Source: Halopseudomonas pelagia CL-AP6 (GTDB taxonomy: Bacteria > Pseudomonadota > Gammaproteobacteria > Pseudomonadales > Pseudomonadaceae). From it: 64,000 nucleotides of DNA. Under the pieces are notes generated by a model. It made no database searches, had not been told where the DNA came from, and saw nothing but the letters and a program-made list of their open reading frames with translations. How positions within the stretch are numbered: the first letter of the stretch is position 1; each line of letters starts with the position of its first letter. Where the stretch lies: contig NZ_AROI01000013.1 in NCBI RefSeq assembly GCF_000410875.1, positions 1 through 64,000 on the forward strand, written 5' to 3'. Shown one piece after another: positions 1 to 9,268 of the stretch. A program made the translations under genes and the position numbers.

Positions 1-31
1 TGCCGGCGTGGTTGCCAAGATTATCGCCTGA
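1..31 (+). CDS. tuf: Elongation factor Tu, C-terminal end only
   Basis: Only the last nine codons and the TGA stop are inside the window. The translated tail AGVVAKIIA matches the usual end of bacterial EF-Tu, the GTPase that delivers aminoacyl-tRNA to the ribosome. Its position directly before the S10 operon is the normal place for a tuf copy in Pseudomonas. The rest lies upstream and cannot be judged. A similar short tail in another protein is unlikely given this context. Confidence 0.85.
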   Translation, partial: AGVVAKIIA

Positions 32-48
32 TAATCTGGGCCATAAGC

Positions 49-80
49 AAAAGCCCCCTTTTTTAGGGGGCTTTTGTATT
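49..80 (+). terminator. Rho-independent terminator after tuf
   Basis: A perfect 10-bp stem AAAAGCCCCC / GGGGGCTTTT (49-58 and 66-75) encloses a T-rich seven-base loop and is followed by a short T-containing tail. It begins 17 bases after the tuf stop. It separates tuf from the S10 operon, which has its own promoter immediately downstream. Confidence 0.9.
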
Positions 81-84
81 TAGG

Positions 85-113
85 TTGACAGTGGGTGGAC
101 GCATCAGTAGAAT
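85..113 (+). promoter_or_regulatory. Sigma-70 promoter of the S10 operon
   Basis: A consensus -35 box TTGACA (85-90), a 17-base spacer and a -10 box TAGAAT (108-113) stand between the tuf terminator and rpsJ. Transcription should start near 120, giving a leader of about 68 bases that contains a small hairpin ACCCG/CGGGT (136-150). In E. coli, L4 represses this operon through its leader; the leader here is shorter and has no obvious resemblance. Confidence 0.85.
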
Positions 114-187
114 TGCGCCTCCCTTGGATGGGCCTACCCGGTGTTCGGGTGAGCTCTGAAGAATTGAAGCTTGGAGTTTCTGGTCAA

Positions 188-499
188 ATGCAGAACCAAC
201 AGATTCGTATTCGGTTGAAGGCTTTTGATCACCGCCTGATAGATCAATCAACCCAGGAAATCGTGGATACCGCGAAACGTACTGGGGCTCAGGTCCGTGG
301 TCCAATTCCTTTGCCGACTCGCAAAGAGCGTTTTACAGTGCTGGTTTCACCGCACGTCAATAAAGATGCCCGTGATCAGTACGAGATCCGCACCCATAAA
401 AGGGTTCTGGATATCGTGCAGCCTACCGACAAGACTGTCGATGCGCTGATGAAACTGGACCTGGCAGCTGGCGTTGAGGTTCAGATCAGCCTCGGCTGA
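188..499 (+). CDS. rpsJ: 30S ribosomal protein S10 (NusE)
   Basis: The 103-residue product begins [15 protein letters not shown] and ends EVQISLG, matching full-length S10. S10 sits in the head of the 30S subunit and, as NusE, joins the NusB antitermination complex; nusB itself is at 40.6 kb in this window. The frame stays open upstream to 95, but the ATG at 188 follows a GGAG Shine-Dalgarno sequence and gives the family length. It is the first gene of the S10 operon. A structured gap of 93 bases separates it from rplC. Confidence 0.98.
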   Translation: MQNQQIRIRLKAFDHRLIDQSTQEIVDTAKRTGAQVRGPIPLPTRKERFTVLVSPHVNKDARDQYEIRTHKRVLDIVQPTDKTVDALMKLDLAAGVEVQISLG

Positions 500-511
500 T
501 AGTCCCATACG

Positions 512-572
512 ACGGGGGCTATAAGTCGTGTAACGCCCTGCAATGGGCGGCCATAGCGGGTAATAGCCCCGT
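512..572 (+). other. Structured rpsJ-rplC intercistronic RNA element
   Basis: An outer stem pairs 512-522 with ATAGCCCCGT at 563-572 (one bulged G). Inside it a hairpin CGCCC/GGGCG (534-538, 545-549) has a six-base loop. There is no T-run, so this is not a normal terminator. It lies within a gap that is long for this operon, just before the rplC ribosome binding site. A regulatory or processing role is inference. Confidence 0.45.
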
Positions 573-592
573 GCACTCATGAGGTTTAAAGA

Positions 593-1228
593 ATGACTAT
601 TGGATTAGTCGGCCGGAAATGCGGTATGACCCGCGTTTTCACTGAAGATGGTGTTTCCATACCGGTTACGGTTGTAGAAGTTGAACCGAACCGCGTCACA
701 CAGGTTAAATCCCTGGATACGGATGGCTACCAAGCCGTTCAGATCACCGTTGGTGAGCGTCGCGTTAGTCGCGTTAGCAAGCCGATGGCCGGGCATTTCG
801 CCAAAGCCAATACCGCGGCTGGCCGTCGCGTCTGTGAATTCCGCTTTGAAGAAGGCGAGTTTGCTGCTGGCTCCGAAATCACCGTGAGCATTTTTGAAGC
901 GGGTCAGATGGTTGATGTTACTGGTCAGTCCAAAGGTAAGGGCTTTGCCGGTACGATCAAGCGTTGGAACTTCCGCGGTCAGGATGCGACTCACGGTAAC
1001 TCTGTATCGCACCGCGTTCCTGGCTCTATCGGCCAGTGCCAGACCCCAGGTCGGGTATTCAAGGGCAAGAAAATGGCTGGTCACATGGGTGCTGAGCAAG
1101 TGACCGTGCAGACCCTTGAAATCGTCCGCGTTGACGCCGAGCGTAATCTGCTGCTGATCCGGGGCTCTGTCCCAGGCGCACCAGGTAGCGACGTCATTGT
1201 CCGCCCGGCTGTCAAGGCCAAGGGTTAA
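593..1228 (+). CDS. rplC: 50S ribosomal protein L3
   Basis: The 211-residue protein begins [16 protein letters not shown] and carries the conserved central loop near residues 125-155 ([34 protein letters not shown]) that reaches toward the peptidyl transferase centre. L3 is an early 23S rRNA assembly protein and its loop glutamine (GQCQTPGRV) is the usual PrmB methylation target. Length matches the family. The start is the ATG after a GAGG sequence; rplD follows 12 bases later. Confidence 0.98.
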   Translation: MTIGLVGRKCGMTRVFTEDGVSIPVTVVEVEPNRVTQVKSLDTDGYQAVQITVGERRVSRVSKPMAGHFAKANTAAGRRVCEFRFEEGEFAAGSEITVSIFEAGQMVDVTGQSKGKGFAGTIKRWNFRGQDATHGNSVSHRVPGSIGQCQTPGRVFKGKKMAGHMGAEQVTVQTLEIVRVDAERNLLLIRGSVPGAPGSDVIVRPAVKAKG

Positions 1229-1240
1229 GGGGGAGTTACC

Positions 1241-1843
1241 ATGAATCTGAATGTAGCTGGTGCAAATGCGATCGAAGTATCTGATCTGACTTTTGCCACC
1301 GAGTTTAATGAAACCCTGGTTCACCAAGCCGTTGTTGCCTATATGGCTGGTGGTCGTCAGGGTACTAAGCAGCAGAAGACCCGTGCTGATGTGTCCGGTG
1401 GCGGTAAGAAGCCCTGGCGTCAGAAAGGTACCGGTCGTGCCCGTGCTGGCACCATCCGCAGCCCAATTTGGCGCGGGGGCGGTACCACTTTTGCGGCTCG
1501 TCCACAGAACCATGAGCAGAAGCTGAACAGGAAGATGTACCGTGGCGCGCTGCGCTCGATCCTGTCCGAGCTGATCCGCCTGGACCGTTTGGTAGTGGTT
1601 GAAGAGTTCTCTATGGAAGCTCCCAAGACCAAGGCCCTGGTTGGCATGCTCAAGGATTTGAATCTGGACAACGTGTTGATCGTTACTGACAGCCTTGACT
1701 CCAATCTGTACCTCGCTGCGCGCAATCTGCCGCATGTTGATGTACGTGATGTGCAGGGTTCAGATCCGGTCAGTCTGATCGCTTACGACAAGGTACTGAT
1801 CACCGTACCTGCTGTTAAGAAGTTCGAGGAGATGCTGGGATGA
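1241..1843 (+). CDS. rplD: 50S ribosomal protein L4
   Basis: The 200-residue protein has the long basic extended loop ([19 protein letters not shown], residues about 50-70) that lines the exit tunnel, and the globular C-terminal domain ending [10 protein letters not shown]. In gammaproteobacteria L4 is also the autogenous repressor of the S10 operon; whether that applies here is unknown. A strong GGGGGAG precedes the ATG. Its stop overlaps the rplW start by four bases (ATGA), which suggests translational coupling. Confidence 0.98.
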   Translation: MNLNVAGANAIEVSDLTFATEFNETLVHQAVVAYMAGGRQGTKQQKTRADVSGGGKKPWRQKGTGRARAGTIRSPIWRGGGTTFAARPQNHEQKLNRKMYRGALRSILSELIRLDRLVVVEEFSMEAPKTKALVGMLKDLNLDNVLIVTDSLDSNLYLAARNLPHVDVRDVQGSDPVSLIAYDKVLITVPAVKKFEEMLG

Positions 1844-2139
1844 ACCAAGAGCGCATTTTCAAAGTACTGCTTGGCCCGCATGTATCCGAGAAGGCTACCG
1901 TGCTGGCTGACAGCAAGAACCAGTTCGTGTTCAAGGTGGATACCACCGCGACCAAGCTGGAAATCAAAAAGGCTGTCGAGCAATTGTTCAGCGTTAAGGT
2001 CAAGACTGTTGCGACCTTGAACGTTAAAGGCAAGACCAAGCGAACCGTTCGCGGCCTGGGCAAGCGTAATGACTGGAAGAAGGCGTACGTCAGCCTGCAG
2101 CCTGGTCAAGACATCGATTTTGCCAGCGCTGATAAGTAA
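1840..2139 (+). CDS. rplW: 50S ribosomal protein L23
   Basis: The 99-residue protein begins [19 protein letters not shown] and has the basic loop near residues 64-80 ([21 protein letters not shown]) typical of bacterial L23. L23 sits at the tunnel exit and is the docking site for trigger factor and SRP. It overlaps rplD by four bases and is followed by rplB after ten. Length is standard. Confidence 0.97.
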   Translation: MNQERIFKVLLGPHVSEKATVLADSKNQFVFKVDTTATKLEIKKAVEQLFSVKVKTVATLNVKGKTKRTVRGLGKRNDWKKAYVSLQPGQDIDFASADK

Positions 2140-2149
2140 GGGGTAAATC

Positions 2150-2974
2150 ATGGCAATTGTTAAATGTAAACCTACTTCCCCTGGCCGCCGCTTCGTAGTC
2201 AAGGTCGTTAATTCCGACCTGCACAAGGGTGCTCCATATGCACCTCTGGTCGAGAAGCAAGGCAAAACGGGTGGTCGTAACAATAATGGTCGCATCACCA
2301 CGCGTCATCGTGGGGGCGGGCATAAGCAACATTACCGTTTGGTTGATTTTCGTCGCAACAAGGATGGCATTCCAGCCACCGTTGAGCGTATCGAATACGA
2401 TCCAAACCGTACCGCTCACATCGCGCTGCTGATGTATGCAGATGGCGAGCGTCGCTACATCATCGCACCTAAGGGTGTGAGCGCTGGAGACCAACTGGTC
2501 TCAGGTGCAGAGTCGCCGATTAAGCCCGGTAACTCCTTGCCGCTGCGTAATATTCCGGTGGGTAGCACCATTCACGCGATTGAGCTGAAGCCCGGTAAAG
2601 GTGCTCAGGTTGCTCGTAGTGCCGGTGCTTCCGTACAGCTGGTTGCTCGTGAAGGTGCCTATGTGACAGTTCGTCTGCGGTCCGGCGAAATGCGCAAAGT
2701 ACTGGGCGAGTGCCGTGCCACCCTGGGCGAAGTGTCCAACGGTGAGCACAGCCTGCGTTCATTGGGTAAGGCTGGCGCCAAGCGCTGGCGCGGTGTTCGT
2801 CCGACCGTTCGTGGTGTTGCCATGAACCCGGTAGATCACCCGCACGGTGGTGGTGAAGGCCGTACTTCCGGTGGTCGCCACCCAGTATCGCCATGGGGCT
2901 TCCCGACCAAGGGTGCCAAGACTCGGTCCAACAAGCGCACAGACAAGATGATTGTCCGTCGCCGCAGCAAGTAA
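2150..2974 (+). CDS. rplB: 50S ribosomal protein L2
   Basis: The 274-residue protein has the N-terminal OB-fold ([13 protein letters not shown], then [19 protein letters not shown]) and the C-terminal segment [20 protein letters not shown], which holds the histidine near residue 230 known to be important at the peptidyl transferase centre. L2 also stabilises subunit association. A GGGG sequence precedes the ATG. Length and motifs are those of a normal functional L2. Confidence 0.98.
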   Translation: MAIVKCKPTSPGRRFVVKVVNSDLHKGAPYAPLVEKQGKTGGRNNNGRITTRHRGGGHKQHYRLVDFRRNKDGIPATVERIEYDPNRTAHIALLMYADGERRYIIAPKGVSAGDQLVSGAESPIKPGNSLPLRNIPVGSTIHAIELKPGKGAQVARSAGASVQLVAREGAYVTVRLRSGEMRKVLGECRATLGEVSNGEHSLRSLGKAGAKRWRGVRPTVRGVAMNPVDHPHGGGEGRTSGGRHPVSPWGFPTKGAKTRSNKRTDKMIVRRRSK

Positions 2975-2986
2975 GGAGATACGACA

Positions 2987-3262
2987 GTGCCGCGTTCTCT
3001 AAAGAAAGGTCCTTTTATCGATCTTCACCTGTTAAAGAAGATCGAAGTGGCAGTTGAGAAGAACGATCGCAAACCAATCAAGACTTGGTCGCGCCGTTCT
3101 ATGGTCCTGCCGCAGATGGTTGGTTTGACCATTGCTGTTCATAACGGTCGTCAGCATGTTCCGGTTATTGTTTCCGAAGACATGGTCGGCCACAAGTTAG
3201 GCGAATTTTCTGCAACGCGTACCTATCGTGGTCACGTAGCAGACAAGAAAGCCAAGCGCTAA
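2987..3262 (+). CDS. rpsS: 30S ribosomal protein S19
   Basis: The 91-residue protein begins [16 protein letters not shown], the diagnostic S19 start, and has the central [22 protein letters not shown] block. It sits in the 30S head and contacts S13 (rpsM, 10.9 kb) and the A-site finger. Translation starts at GTG, seven bases after a strong AAGGAG. No in-frame ATG near the N-terminus would keep the conserved start. Confidence 0.97.
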   Translation: MPRSLKKGPFIDLHLLKKIEVAVEKNDRKPIKTWSRRSMVLPQMVGLTIAVHNGRQHVPVIVSEDMVGHKLGEFSATRTYRGHVADKKAKR

Positions 3263-3273
3263 GGGGTTAGAAG

Positions 3274-3606
3274 ATGGAAGTTGCCGCTACACATAAAGGC
3301 GCCCGCCTCTCTGCCCAGAAAGCGCGCTTGGTCGCCGACCAGATCCGCGGAAAGAAAGTGGATGAGGCCCTGAACCTGCTGAAATTCAGCAACAAGAAGG
3401 CCGCTGAAGTCATCAAAAAGGTGCTCGAGTCGGCAATCGCCAACGCCGAGCACAATGATGGCGCAGACGTGGATGACCTTAAGGTGTCCACCGTGTTTGT
3501 CAACGAGGGTCGCTCTCTGAAGCGCATCATGCCACGTGCCAAAGGCCGTGCTGATCGCATCGTAAAGCGGTCTTGTCATATCACGGTCAAGGTTGCTGAC
3601 AAGTAG
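3274..3606 (+). CDS. rplV: 50S ribosomal protein L22
   Basis: The 110-residue protein begins [27 protein letters not shown] and has the tunnel-lining beta hairpin near residues 82-100 ([19 protein letters not shown]). This loop is where macrolide resistance insertions occur in other species; it looks wild type here. L22 contacts all six 23S rRNA domains. It lies eleven bases after rpsS. Confidence 0.97.
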   Translation: MEVAATHKGARLSAQKARLVADQIRGKKVDEALNLLKFSNKKAAEVIKKVLESAIANAEHNDGADVDDLKVSTVFVNEGRSLKRIMPRAKGRADRIVKRSCHITVKVADK

Positions 3607-3618
3607 GGAGTCGATCAC

Positions 3619-4299
3619 ATGGGTCAGAAAGTACATCCGATAGGCATGCGCCTCGGTATTGTTAAACAGCACACTTCGGTGTGGTACGCAGAAGGCCGCA
3701 CTTATGCGGACTATCTGAATACAGATCTGAAAGTACGTGAGTACGTTCAGACCAAATTGAAAAGCGCTTCGGTCAGCCGCGTTGATATTCAGCGCCCGGC
3801 ACAAACCGCCAAAATTACCATCCACACTGCCCGTCCAGGCATCGTGATTGGCAAGAAGGGCGAGGATGTCGAGAAGCTGCGTCAGGAACTGACCAAGCAA
3901 ATGGGCGTGCCCGTGCACATCAACATCGAAGAGATCCGCAAGCCGGAACTCGACGGTGCCCTGGTCGCACAAAGCGTTGCTCAGCAGCTCGAGCGTCGCG
4001 TTATGTTCCGTCGCGCTATGAAGCGCGCAGTACAGAATGCCATGCGTATCGGCGCCAAGGGTATCAAGATCCAGGTAAGCGGCCGCCTTGGCGGTGCAGA
4101 AATTGCCCGGACCGAATGGTATCGCGAAGGTCGTGTGCCTTTGCACACCCTGCGCGCCGACATCGATTACGCGACGGCTGAAGCCCACACCACATACGGT
4201 GTGATTGGCGTCAAGGTTTGGATTTTCAAAGGCGAGATCATTGGTGGTCAGCCCGAAGAAACCAAAACTGCCGCTCCCAAGAAAAAAGCTGCTAAGTAA
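3619..4299 (+). CDS. rpsC: 30S ribosomal protein S3
   Basis: The 226-residue protein begins [18 protein letters not shown] and contains the KH motif [18 protein letters not shown] near residues 74-92. S3 forms part of the mRNA entry channel with S4 and S5 and contributes helicase activity. The lysine/alanine tail ([11 protein letters not shown]) is typical of Pseudomonas-type S3. A GGGAG precedes the ATG by nine bases. Confidence 0.98.
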   Translation: MGQKVHPIGMRLGIVKQHTSVWYAEGRTYADYLNTDLKVREYVQTKLKSASVSRVDIQRPAQTAKITIHTARPGIVIGKKGEDVEKLRQELTKQMGVPVHINIEEIRKPELDGALVAQSVAQQLERRVMFRRAMKRAVQNAMRIGAKGIKIQVSGRLGGAEIARTEWYREGRVPLHTLRADIDYATAEAHTTYGVIGVKVWIFKGEIIGGQPEETKTAAPKKKAAK

Positions 4300-4310
4300 G
4301 GGGTACGCAC

Positions 4311-4724
4311 ATGTTACAACCCAAGCGTACGAAGTTCCGCAAGCAAATGACTGGCCACAACCGTGGCTTGGCACTTCGCGGTAGTAAGGTGAGCTTTGGC
4401 GAATACGCATTGAAAGCCGTTGGCCGTGGTCGTTTGACCGCGCGCCAGATCGAGGCAGCACGTCGTGCCTTGACCCGTCACGTTAAGCGTGGCGGCAAGA
4501 TCTGGATTCGTGTGTTCCCGGACAAGCCGATCTCCAAGAAGCCGTTGGAAGTTCGGATGGGTAAAGGTAAGGGTAATGTCGAGTACTGGGTTGCCCAGAT
4601 CAAGCCTGGCAAAGTCCTGTATGAGATTGAAGGTGTTTCCGAAGAGATGGCGCGTGAGGCTTTTGCCCTTGCTGCTGCCAAGCTGCCTCTCGCTACCACC
4701 TTTGTTAAGCGGACGGTGATGTGA
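4311..4724 (+). CDS. rplP: 50S ribosomal protein L16
   Basis: The 137-residue protein begins [19 protein letters not shown] and contains [23 protein letters not shown]16 binds near the A-site tRNA elbow and is needed late in 50S assembly. The [22 protein letters not shown] region includes the arginine hydroxylated by RoxA in E. coli. Its stop shares one base with the rpmC start (TGATG), indicating coupling. Confidence 0.98.
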   Translation: MLQPKRTKFRKQMTGHNRGLALRGSKVSFGEYALKAVGRGRLTARQIEAARRALTRHVKRGGKIWIRVFPDKPISKKPLEVRMGKGKGNVEYWVAQIKPGKVLYEIEGVSEEMAREAFALAAAKLPLATTFVKRTVM

Positions 4725-4915
4725 TGAAAGCAACAGAACTTCGTGAAAAATCTGCTGAGCAGCTCAACGAGCAGCTGCTCACCCTGCTGCGTGATCAGTT
4801 CAATCTGCGCATGCAGAAGGCAACCGGTCAACTCGGTCAGAGCCACCTGCTGAAGCAGGCCAAGCGTGATATTGCCCGAGTCAAGACCGTGCTCAATCAG
4901 AAAGGTGGTAATTGA
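4724..4915 (+). CDS. rpmC: 50S ribosomal protein L29
   Basis: The 63-residue, almost entirely helical protein begins [18 protein letters not shown] and has the conserved [10 protein letters not shown] block. It binds at the tunnel exit beside L23. The frame also offers a GTG one codon earlier (4721), but the ATG at 4724 gives the canonical [10 protein letters not shown] start and the usual one-base overlap with rplP. Confidence 0.96.
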   Translation: MKATELREKSAEQLNEQLLTLLRDQFNLRMQKATGQLGQSHLLKQAKRDIARVKTVLNQKGGN

Positions 4916-4917
4916 TC

Positions 4918-5181
4918 ATGGCCGAGACACAAACAGTCAGTACCGTCACCGGCCGTGTGGTCAGTGACAAGATGGATAAAACCATTACTGTCGTCATCGA
5001 GCGTCAGGTAAAGCATCCGCTGTACGGTAAGTACATGCGCCGCTCTACCAAGCTGCATGCGCACGATGAAAACAACGAATGCCGCATTGGCGATACTGTC
5101 ACCATTAAGGAAACCCGTCCCTTGGCCAAAACCAAGAGCTGGACCCTGGTGCAGATCGACGAGCGCGCGGAACAAGTTTAA
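4918..5181 (+). CDS. rpsQ: 30S ribosomal protein S17
   Basis: The 87-residue OB-fold protein has the conserved [19 protein letters not shown] and [19 protein letters not shown] blocks. It is a primary 16S rRNA binding protein. The ATG at 4918 is chosen over a TTG two codons earlier because MAETQTVS is a normal N-terminus and an AGGTGGT sequence precedes it. It is the last gene of the S10 operon proper; a weak terminator-like hairpin follows. Confidence 0.96.
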   Translation: MAETQTVSTVTGRVVSDKMDKTITVVIERQVKHPLYGKYMRRSTKLHAHDENNECRIGDTVTIKETRPLAKTKSWTLVQIDERAEQV

Positions 5182-5185
5182 AGCC

Positions 5186-5206
5186 CCGCGCGTTTGCGGA
5201 TTTTTT
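5186..5206 (+). terminator. Weak terminator/attenuator between S10 and spc operons
   Basis: A short stem CCGC/GCGG (5186-5189, 5196-5199) with a six-base loop is followed directly by ATTTTTT. The stem is only 4 bp, so termination is probably partial and the spc genes are still read from the S10 promoter. I see no clear spc promoter in the 42-base gap. Confidence 0.4.
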
Positions 5207-5223
5207 AAGGGTCGGAGAAAGTT

Positions 5224-5592
5224 ATGATTCAGACTCAATCCATGCTGGAAGTGGCAGATAACAGTGGTGCACGTCGCGTTATGTGTATCAAGGTTCTGGG
5301 CGGTTCTCACCGCCGCTACGCCGGCATTGGCGATATCATCAAGGTGACCGTGAAGGAAGCAATTCCCCGCGGCAAAGTAAAGAAAGGCCAGGTGCTTAAC
5401 GCGGTCATCGTGCGTACCCGTCACGGTGTACGCCGTACGGACGGTTCTTTGATCCGTTTTGATGGCAACGCTGCCGTTCTGCTCAACAATAAAAATGAGC
5501 CGATCGGAACCCGCATCTTTGGGCCAGTGACGCGTGAACTGCGTAATGAGCGGTTCATGAAGATCGTTTCCCTCGCGCCCGAAGTGCTGTAA
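5224..5592 (+). CDS. rplN: 50S ribosomal protein L14
   Basis: The 122-residue protein begins [27 protein letters not shown] and ends with the typical [13 protein letters not shown]14 binds 23S rRNA and forms intersubunit bridges B5 and B8; it is also the target of the silencing factor RsfS. A GGAG precedes the ATG. It is the first gene of the spc block. Confidence 0.98.
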   Translation: MIQTQSMLEVADNSGARRVMCIKVLGGSHRRYAGIGDIIKVTVKEAIPRGKVKKGQVLNAVIVRTRHGVRRTDGSLIRFDGNAAVLLNNKNEPIGTRIFGPVTRELRNERFMKIVSLAPEVL

Positions 5593-5603
5593 GGAGCCCG
5601 GTC

Positions 5604-5918
5604 ATGCAAAAGATTAAACGTGAAGACGACGTAATCGTCATCGCCGGCAAGGATAAAGGCAAGCGCGGCAAGGTCCTCAAGGTCCTGGCTGATCAACGTC
5701 TGCTGATTTCCGGCGTCAACATTATCAAGCGGCACACCAAGCCTAATCCCATGGCTGGTTCGCAAGGCGGTATTGTTGAAAAGGAGGCGCCAATCCACGT
5801 CTCCAACGTGGCAATCTTCAACGCCGCGACTAGCAAAGCCGATCGTATTGGCTTCAAGGTCGAAGACGGTAAGAAGGTTCGTATTTTCAAGTCGACGCAA
5901 AAAGCCGTCGACGCTTGA
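5604..5918 (+). CDS. rplX: 50S ribosomal protein L24
   Basis: The 104-residue KOW-domain protein has the diagnostic [20 protein letters not shown] motif near residues 8-27 and [20 protein letters not shown]24 is one of the two initiators of 50S assembly. A strong AAGGAG stands nine bases before the ATG. Length is normal. Confidence 0.97.
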   Translation: MQKIKREDDVIVIAGKDKGKRGKVLKVLADQRLLISGVNIIKRHTKPNPMAGSQGGIVEKEAPIHVSNVAIFNAATSKADRIGFKVEDGKKVRIFKSTQKAVDA

Positions 5919-5935
5919 GAATCTAGGTGCTTACC

Positions 5936-6475
5936 ATGGCAAGATTGAAAGAACACTACCGGACTACTCTCGTTCCCCAGATCCAGGAAGAATTGGGCCT
6001 GAAGAACGTGATGGAAGTGCCGAAAATCACCAAAATCACCCTTAATATGGGTCTTGGTGAAGCTGTTGGTGATAAGAAGATCATCGAAACCGCAATGGCT
6101 GACCTGGAGAAGATCACGGGCCGAAAAGGCATCGTGACCTACGCTCGCAAGTCGATCGCCGGCTTCAAGATTCGTGACGGCTGGCCGATTGGTGTCAAGG
6201 TTACCTTGCGCCGCGAGCAGATGTACGAATTCCTGGATCGCCTGCTGTCGATCTCTCTGCCGCGTGTGCGTGACTTCCGTGGCCTGAACGCGAAATCGTT
6301 CGATGGCCGTGGCAACTACAGCATGGGCGTCAAGGAACAGATCATCTTCCCGGAAATCGATTACGACAAGATCGACGTTCTGCGTGGTCTGGACATTACT
6401 TTGACCACCACTGCCCGGACGGATGACGAAGGTCGCGCGCTACTGCGTGCGTTCAAGTTCCCGTTCCGTAACTAG
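5936..6475 (+). CDS. rplE: 50S ribosomal protein L5
   Basis: The 179-residue protein begins [22 protein letters not shown] and contains [23 protein letters not shown] and [20 protein letters not shown]5 binds 5S rRNA and bridges to S13. An earlier in-frame start at 5927 would add three residues, but the ATG at 5936 gives the standard length. In E. coli the S8 repressor site of the spc operon overlaps this start; I could not recognise one by eye here. Confidence 0.97.
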   Translation: MARLKEHYRTTLVPQIQEELGLKNVMEVPKITKITLNMGLGEAVGDKKIIETAMADLEKITGRKGIVTYARKSIAGFKIRDGWPIGVKVTLRREQMYEFLDRLLSISLPRVRDFRGLNAKSFDGRGNYSMGVKEQIIFPEIDYDKIDVLRGLDITLTTTARTDDEGRALLRAFKFPFRN

Positions 6476-6485
6476 GAGTCAGGTA

Positions 6486-6791
6486 ATGGCAAAAGTCAGC
6501 ATGAAAAACCGCGAGGCCAAGCGCACTCGCATGGTTGCCAAGTACGCTGCAAAGCGTGCTGAAATCAAGGCTATCATTGGCAATATCAACGCGTCTGTCG
6601 AAGACCGTTGGAATGCCCAAGTAGCTTTGCAAAAACTGCCGCGCGATGCCAGCCCGGTTCGTCAGCGTAATCGCTGCCGCATCACTGGTCGTCCGCACGG
6701 TGTATATCGCAAGTTTGGCCTGAGCCGTATCAAGTTGCGTGAAGCAGCTATGCGCGGTGACGTCCCCGGTCTGGTTAAAGCCAGCTGGTAA
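6486..6791 (+). CDS. rpsN: 30S ribosomal protein S14, zinc-free long form
   Basis: The 101-residue protein begins [21 protein letters not shown] and ends [13 protein letters not shown]. It lacks the four zinc-binding cysteines of the short S14 type: the signature block [20 protein letters not shown] has one Cys. It therefore does not depend on zinc. The ATG follows AGGAG. The frame stays open to 6423, but those codons lie in rplE. Confidence 0.97.
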   Translation: MAKVSMKNREAKRTRMVAKYAAKRAEIKAIIGNINASVEDRWNAQVALQKLPRDASPVRQRNRCRITGRPHGVYRKFGLSRIKLREAAMRGDVPGLVKASW

Positions 6792-6830
6792 ACCAGACCT
6801 TAATTACTCAGTTTCAGGAGCACAAAGCCC

Positions 6831-7223
6831 ATGAGTATGCAGGACCCGTTAGCTGATATGCTAACCCGCATCCGTAATGCCCAGATGGCTGAAAAGTCCA
6901 GTGTCAGCATGCCTTCGGCAAAGCTGAAGGTGGCTGTCGCCAAAGTATTGAAAGAAGAAGGTTACGTAGCCGGTTATGACGTGCAGGGCGATACAAAGCC
7001 TGTACTGTCGATCGAGCTGAAGTACTTCGAGGGCAGGCCGGTTATTGAAGATATCAAACGCATAAGCCGTCCCGGTCTGCGTCAGTACAAGTCCGTTGAC
7101 CAGATTCCTAAGGTCAAGGGTGGATTGGGTGTATCGATCGTCTCCACCAATAAAGGTGTTATGACTGATCGCTCCGCTCGCGCTGCCGGTATCGGTGGTG
7201 AAGTGCTCTGTACCGTATTCTGA
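6831..7223 (+). CDS. rpsH: 30S ribosomal protein S8
   Basis: The 130-residue protein begins [18 protein letters not shown] and ends [22 protein letters not shown], the typical S8 C-terminus. S8 binds helix 21 of 16S rRNA and in E. coli also represses the spc operon. A clear AGGAG precedes the ATG. The 39-base gap after rpsN is slightly longer than its neighbours. Confidence 0.97.
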   Translation: MSMQDPLADMLTRIRNAQMAEKSSVSMPSAKLKVAVAKVLKEEGYVAGYDVQGDTKPVLSIELKYFEGRPVIEDIKRISRPGLRQYKSVDQIPKVKGGLGVSIVSTNKGVMTDRSARAAGIGGEVLCTVF

Positions 7224-7235
7224 TAGGGGGTTACG

Positions 7236-7766
7236 ATGTCTCGCGTCGCTAAAGACCCTGTCAAATTGCCACAGGGCGTAGAAGTTAAACTGAACGGTCA
7301 GGACATTTCCGTCAAGGGCGCCAAAGGCACTCTGGATCTGAATCTGCACTCGACAGTCGAAGTTGTTCAGGAAGACGGTGTACTGCGGTTCGCCGCTCGT
7401 CCGGGCAGCGTTAATATGGCCATGGCCGGTACCACGCGTGCGTTGGTACAGAACATGGTGACCGGTGTTACAGACGGCTTTGAGCGCAAGCTGCAGCTGG
7501 TTGGTGTTGGTTACAAAGCGCAGGCCAAAGGGCAGGTTCTGTCCCTGGCGCTGGGTTTTTCCCACCCAATCGAGTATCAGCTGCCTGAAGGTGTTTCTGC
7601 GGAAACCCCCAGCCAAACTGACATCATCATTAAAGGTATCGACAAGCAGCTGGTCGGTCAGGTAGCCGCGGAAATTCGTGATTTCCGTCGTCCCGAGCCC
7701 TATAAGGGCAAGGGTGTTCGCTACACCGACGAGATCGTGCGTCGTAAAGAAGCCAAGAAGAAGTAG
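7236..7766 (+). CDS. rplF: 50S ribosomal protein L6
   Basis: The 176-residue protein begins [17 protein letters not shown] and carries the two repeated L6 folds, with the C-terminal signature [13 protein letters not shown] near residues 150-165. L6 supports the factor-binding region near the sarcin-ricin loop. Length is normal. It lies 12 bases after rpsH. Confidence 0.98.
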   Translation: MSRVAKDPVKLPQGVEVKLNGQDISVKGAKGTLDLNLHSTVEVVQEDGVLRFAARPGSVNMAMAGTTRALVQNMVTGVTDGFERKLQLVGVGYKAQAKGQVLSLALGFSHPIEYQLPEGVSAETPSQTDIIIKGIDKQLVGQVAAEIRDFRRPEPYKGKGVRYTDEIVRRKEAKKK

Positions 7767-7776
7767 GGCATAGCAA

Positions 7777-8127
7777 ATGAGCGATAAAAAAGTTATTCGT
7801 CTCCGTCGCGCTCGCCGTTCGCGTTTGAAGCAGCGCGAGCTGGAAGCCGTACGTCTGTGCGTGTACCGTTCTTCGCAGCACATGTACGCACAAGTGATCG
7901 CAGCTGATGGCGCCACTGTTTTGGCCAGCGCTTCCACGCTGGACTCCGATCTGCGCAGTGGCAACACTGGCAATATCGAAGCCGCCAAGAAAGTCGGTTT
8001 GCTGGTAGCTGAGCGCGCCAAGGCCGCCGGTGTAAGTCAGGTCTCCTTTGACCGTTCCGGCTTCAAGTATCATGGCCGCGTGAAAGCGCTTGCCGACGCC
8101 GCTCGTGAAGGCGGGCTGGAATTCTAA
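7777..8127 (+). CDS. rplR: 50S ribosomal protein L18
   Basis: The 116-residue protein begins [23 protein letters not shown] and ends [26 protein letters not shown]18 binds 5S rRNA with L5 and L25. The basic N-terminal tail and the alanine-rich helix are as expected. Confidence 0.97.
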   Translation: MSDKKVIRLRRARRSRLKQRELEAVRLCVYRSSQHMYAQVIAADGATVLASASTLDSDLRSGNTGNIEAAKKVGLLVAERAKAAGVSQVSFDRSGFKYHGRVKALADAAREGGLEF

Positions 8128-8137
8128 GGGTAGAGCT

Positions 8138-8641
8138 ATGGCTAATTTCGAGCAAAAGCGCGACGAAGGTTATATTGAGAAACTCGTTCAAGTTAACCGC
8201 GTTGCCAAGGTAGTAAAAGGCGGCCGTATCTTCGCTTTCACCGCACTCACTGTAGTCGGCGATGGCAAGGGTCGCGTGGGTTTCGGTCGTGGCAAGGCGC
8301 GTGAAGTGCCTGCCGCTATCCAGAAAGCTATGGAAGCTGCACGTCGTAACATGATCCAGGTGGACCTTAACGGTTCTACTTTGCAGTATCCGGTTAAAGC
8401 TGCACATGGTGCCTCCAAGGTATACATGCAGCCCGCTTCCGAAGGTACCGGCGTTATCGCTGGTGGCGCCATGCGCGCCGTCCTGGAAGCTGCCGGTGTG
8501 CATAACGTACTGGCCAAGTGTTACGGTTCCACCAATCCGGTCAACGTCGTTCGGGCCACTTACAAGGGCCTGAAATCCATGCAGTCGCCTGAGTCAGTTG
8601 CGGCCAAGCGTGGCAAGACCGTCGAAGACATCGTGGGGTAA
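8138..8641 (+). CDS. rpsE: 30S ribosomal protein S5
   Basis: The 167-residue protein has the dsRNA-binding-like N-domain ([35 protein letters not shown]) and the C-domain with [20 protein letters not shown]5 forms the mRNA entry pore with S3 and S4 and affects fidelity. The frame is open upstream from 8090 inside rplR; the ATG at 8138 follows AAGGGTAG and gives the family N-terminus. Confidence 0.97.
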   Translation: MANFEQKRDEGYIEKLVQVNRVAKVVKGGRIFAFTALTVVGDGKGRVGFGRGKAREVPAAIQKAMEAARRNMIQVDLNGSTLQYPVKAAHGASKVYMQPASEGTGVIAGGAMRAVLEAAGVHNVLAKCYGSTNPVNVVRATYKGLKSMQSPESVAAKRGKTVEDIVG

Positions 8642-8647
8642 GCTGTC

Positions 8648-8830
8648 ATGGCTAATGCAACAATCAAAGTGACCCTGTTCAAAAGTGTTGTTGGGCGCCT
8701 GCCAAACCACAGACTCTGCGTCAAGGGTCTGGGTCTGCGTCGCATCAACCACACAGTCGAGGTCGAAGATACTCCGGCCATTCGTGGGATGATCAATAAG
8801 GTCTCCTACATGGTTCGGGTAGAGGGTTAA
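8648..8830 (+). CDS. rpmD: 50S ribosomal protein L30
   Basis: The 60-residue protein has the L30 pattern [17 protein letters not shown] followed by [21 protein letters not shown]. It is a small optional 50S protein. It is packed six bases after rpsE and three before rplO. Confidence 0.96.
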   Translation: MANATIKVTLFKSVVGRLPNHRLCVKGLGLRRINHTVEVEDTPAIRGMINKVSYMVRVEG

Positions 8831-8833
8831 GAC

Positions 8834-9268
8834 ATGAAACTGAATGATCTGCGTTCCGCGCCAGGTGCACGCCGTAACAAGCTGCGCGTTGGTCGTGGTA
8901 TTGGTAGCGGCCTGGGCAAGACTGCCGGCCGTGGTCACAAGGGTCTGAGCTCGCGTTCCGGTGGCACTGTTGCCCCCGGTTTCGAGGGTGGTCAGCAGCC
9001 TTTGCATCGCCGTCTGCCGAAGTTTGGTTTTACTTCGAAGATTGCCATGGTGACTGCCGAGATCCGCACCAGCGAGCTGAACAAGCTTGATGCTGACGTG
9101 ATCGACCTGCAGGCTCTGAAAGATGCCAATATCATTGGCAACAAGTTTGTACGTGCCAAGATCGTCCTCTCCGGCGACATGACCAAAGCGGTCAATGTCA
9201 AAGGGCTGATGGCCACTAAAGGTGCACGTGCAGCAATCGAAGCAGCTGGCGGCAAGTTCGAGGAATAA
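8834..9268 (+). CDS. rplO: 50S ribosomal protein L15
   Basis: The 144-residue protein begins [22 protein letters not shown] and contains the glycine-rich [14 protein letters not shown] block that threads into 23S rRNA. The C-terminal globular domain ends [11 protein letters not shown]. The stop codon directly abuts the secY ATG. Confidence 0.97.
   Translation: MKLNDLRSAPGARRNKLRVGRGIGSGLGKTAGRGHKGLSSRSGGTVAPGFEGGQQPLHRRLPKFGFTSKIAMVTAEIRTSELNKLDADVIDLQALKDANIIGNKFVRAKIVLSGDMTKAVNVKGLMATKGARAAIEAAGGKFEE

Noticed and set aside
605-1735. Long antisense open frame (376 codons) opposite rplC and rplD
   Set aside because: It mirrors highly codon-biased ribosomal genes, has no ribosome binding site and no recognisable protein pattern. 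Similar antisense frames at 3259-4461 and 6861-8021 were rejected for the same reason.
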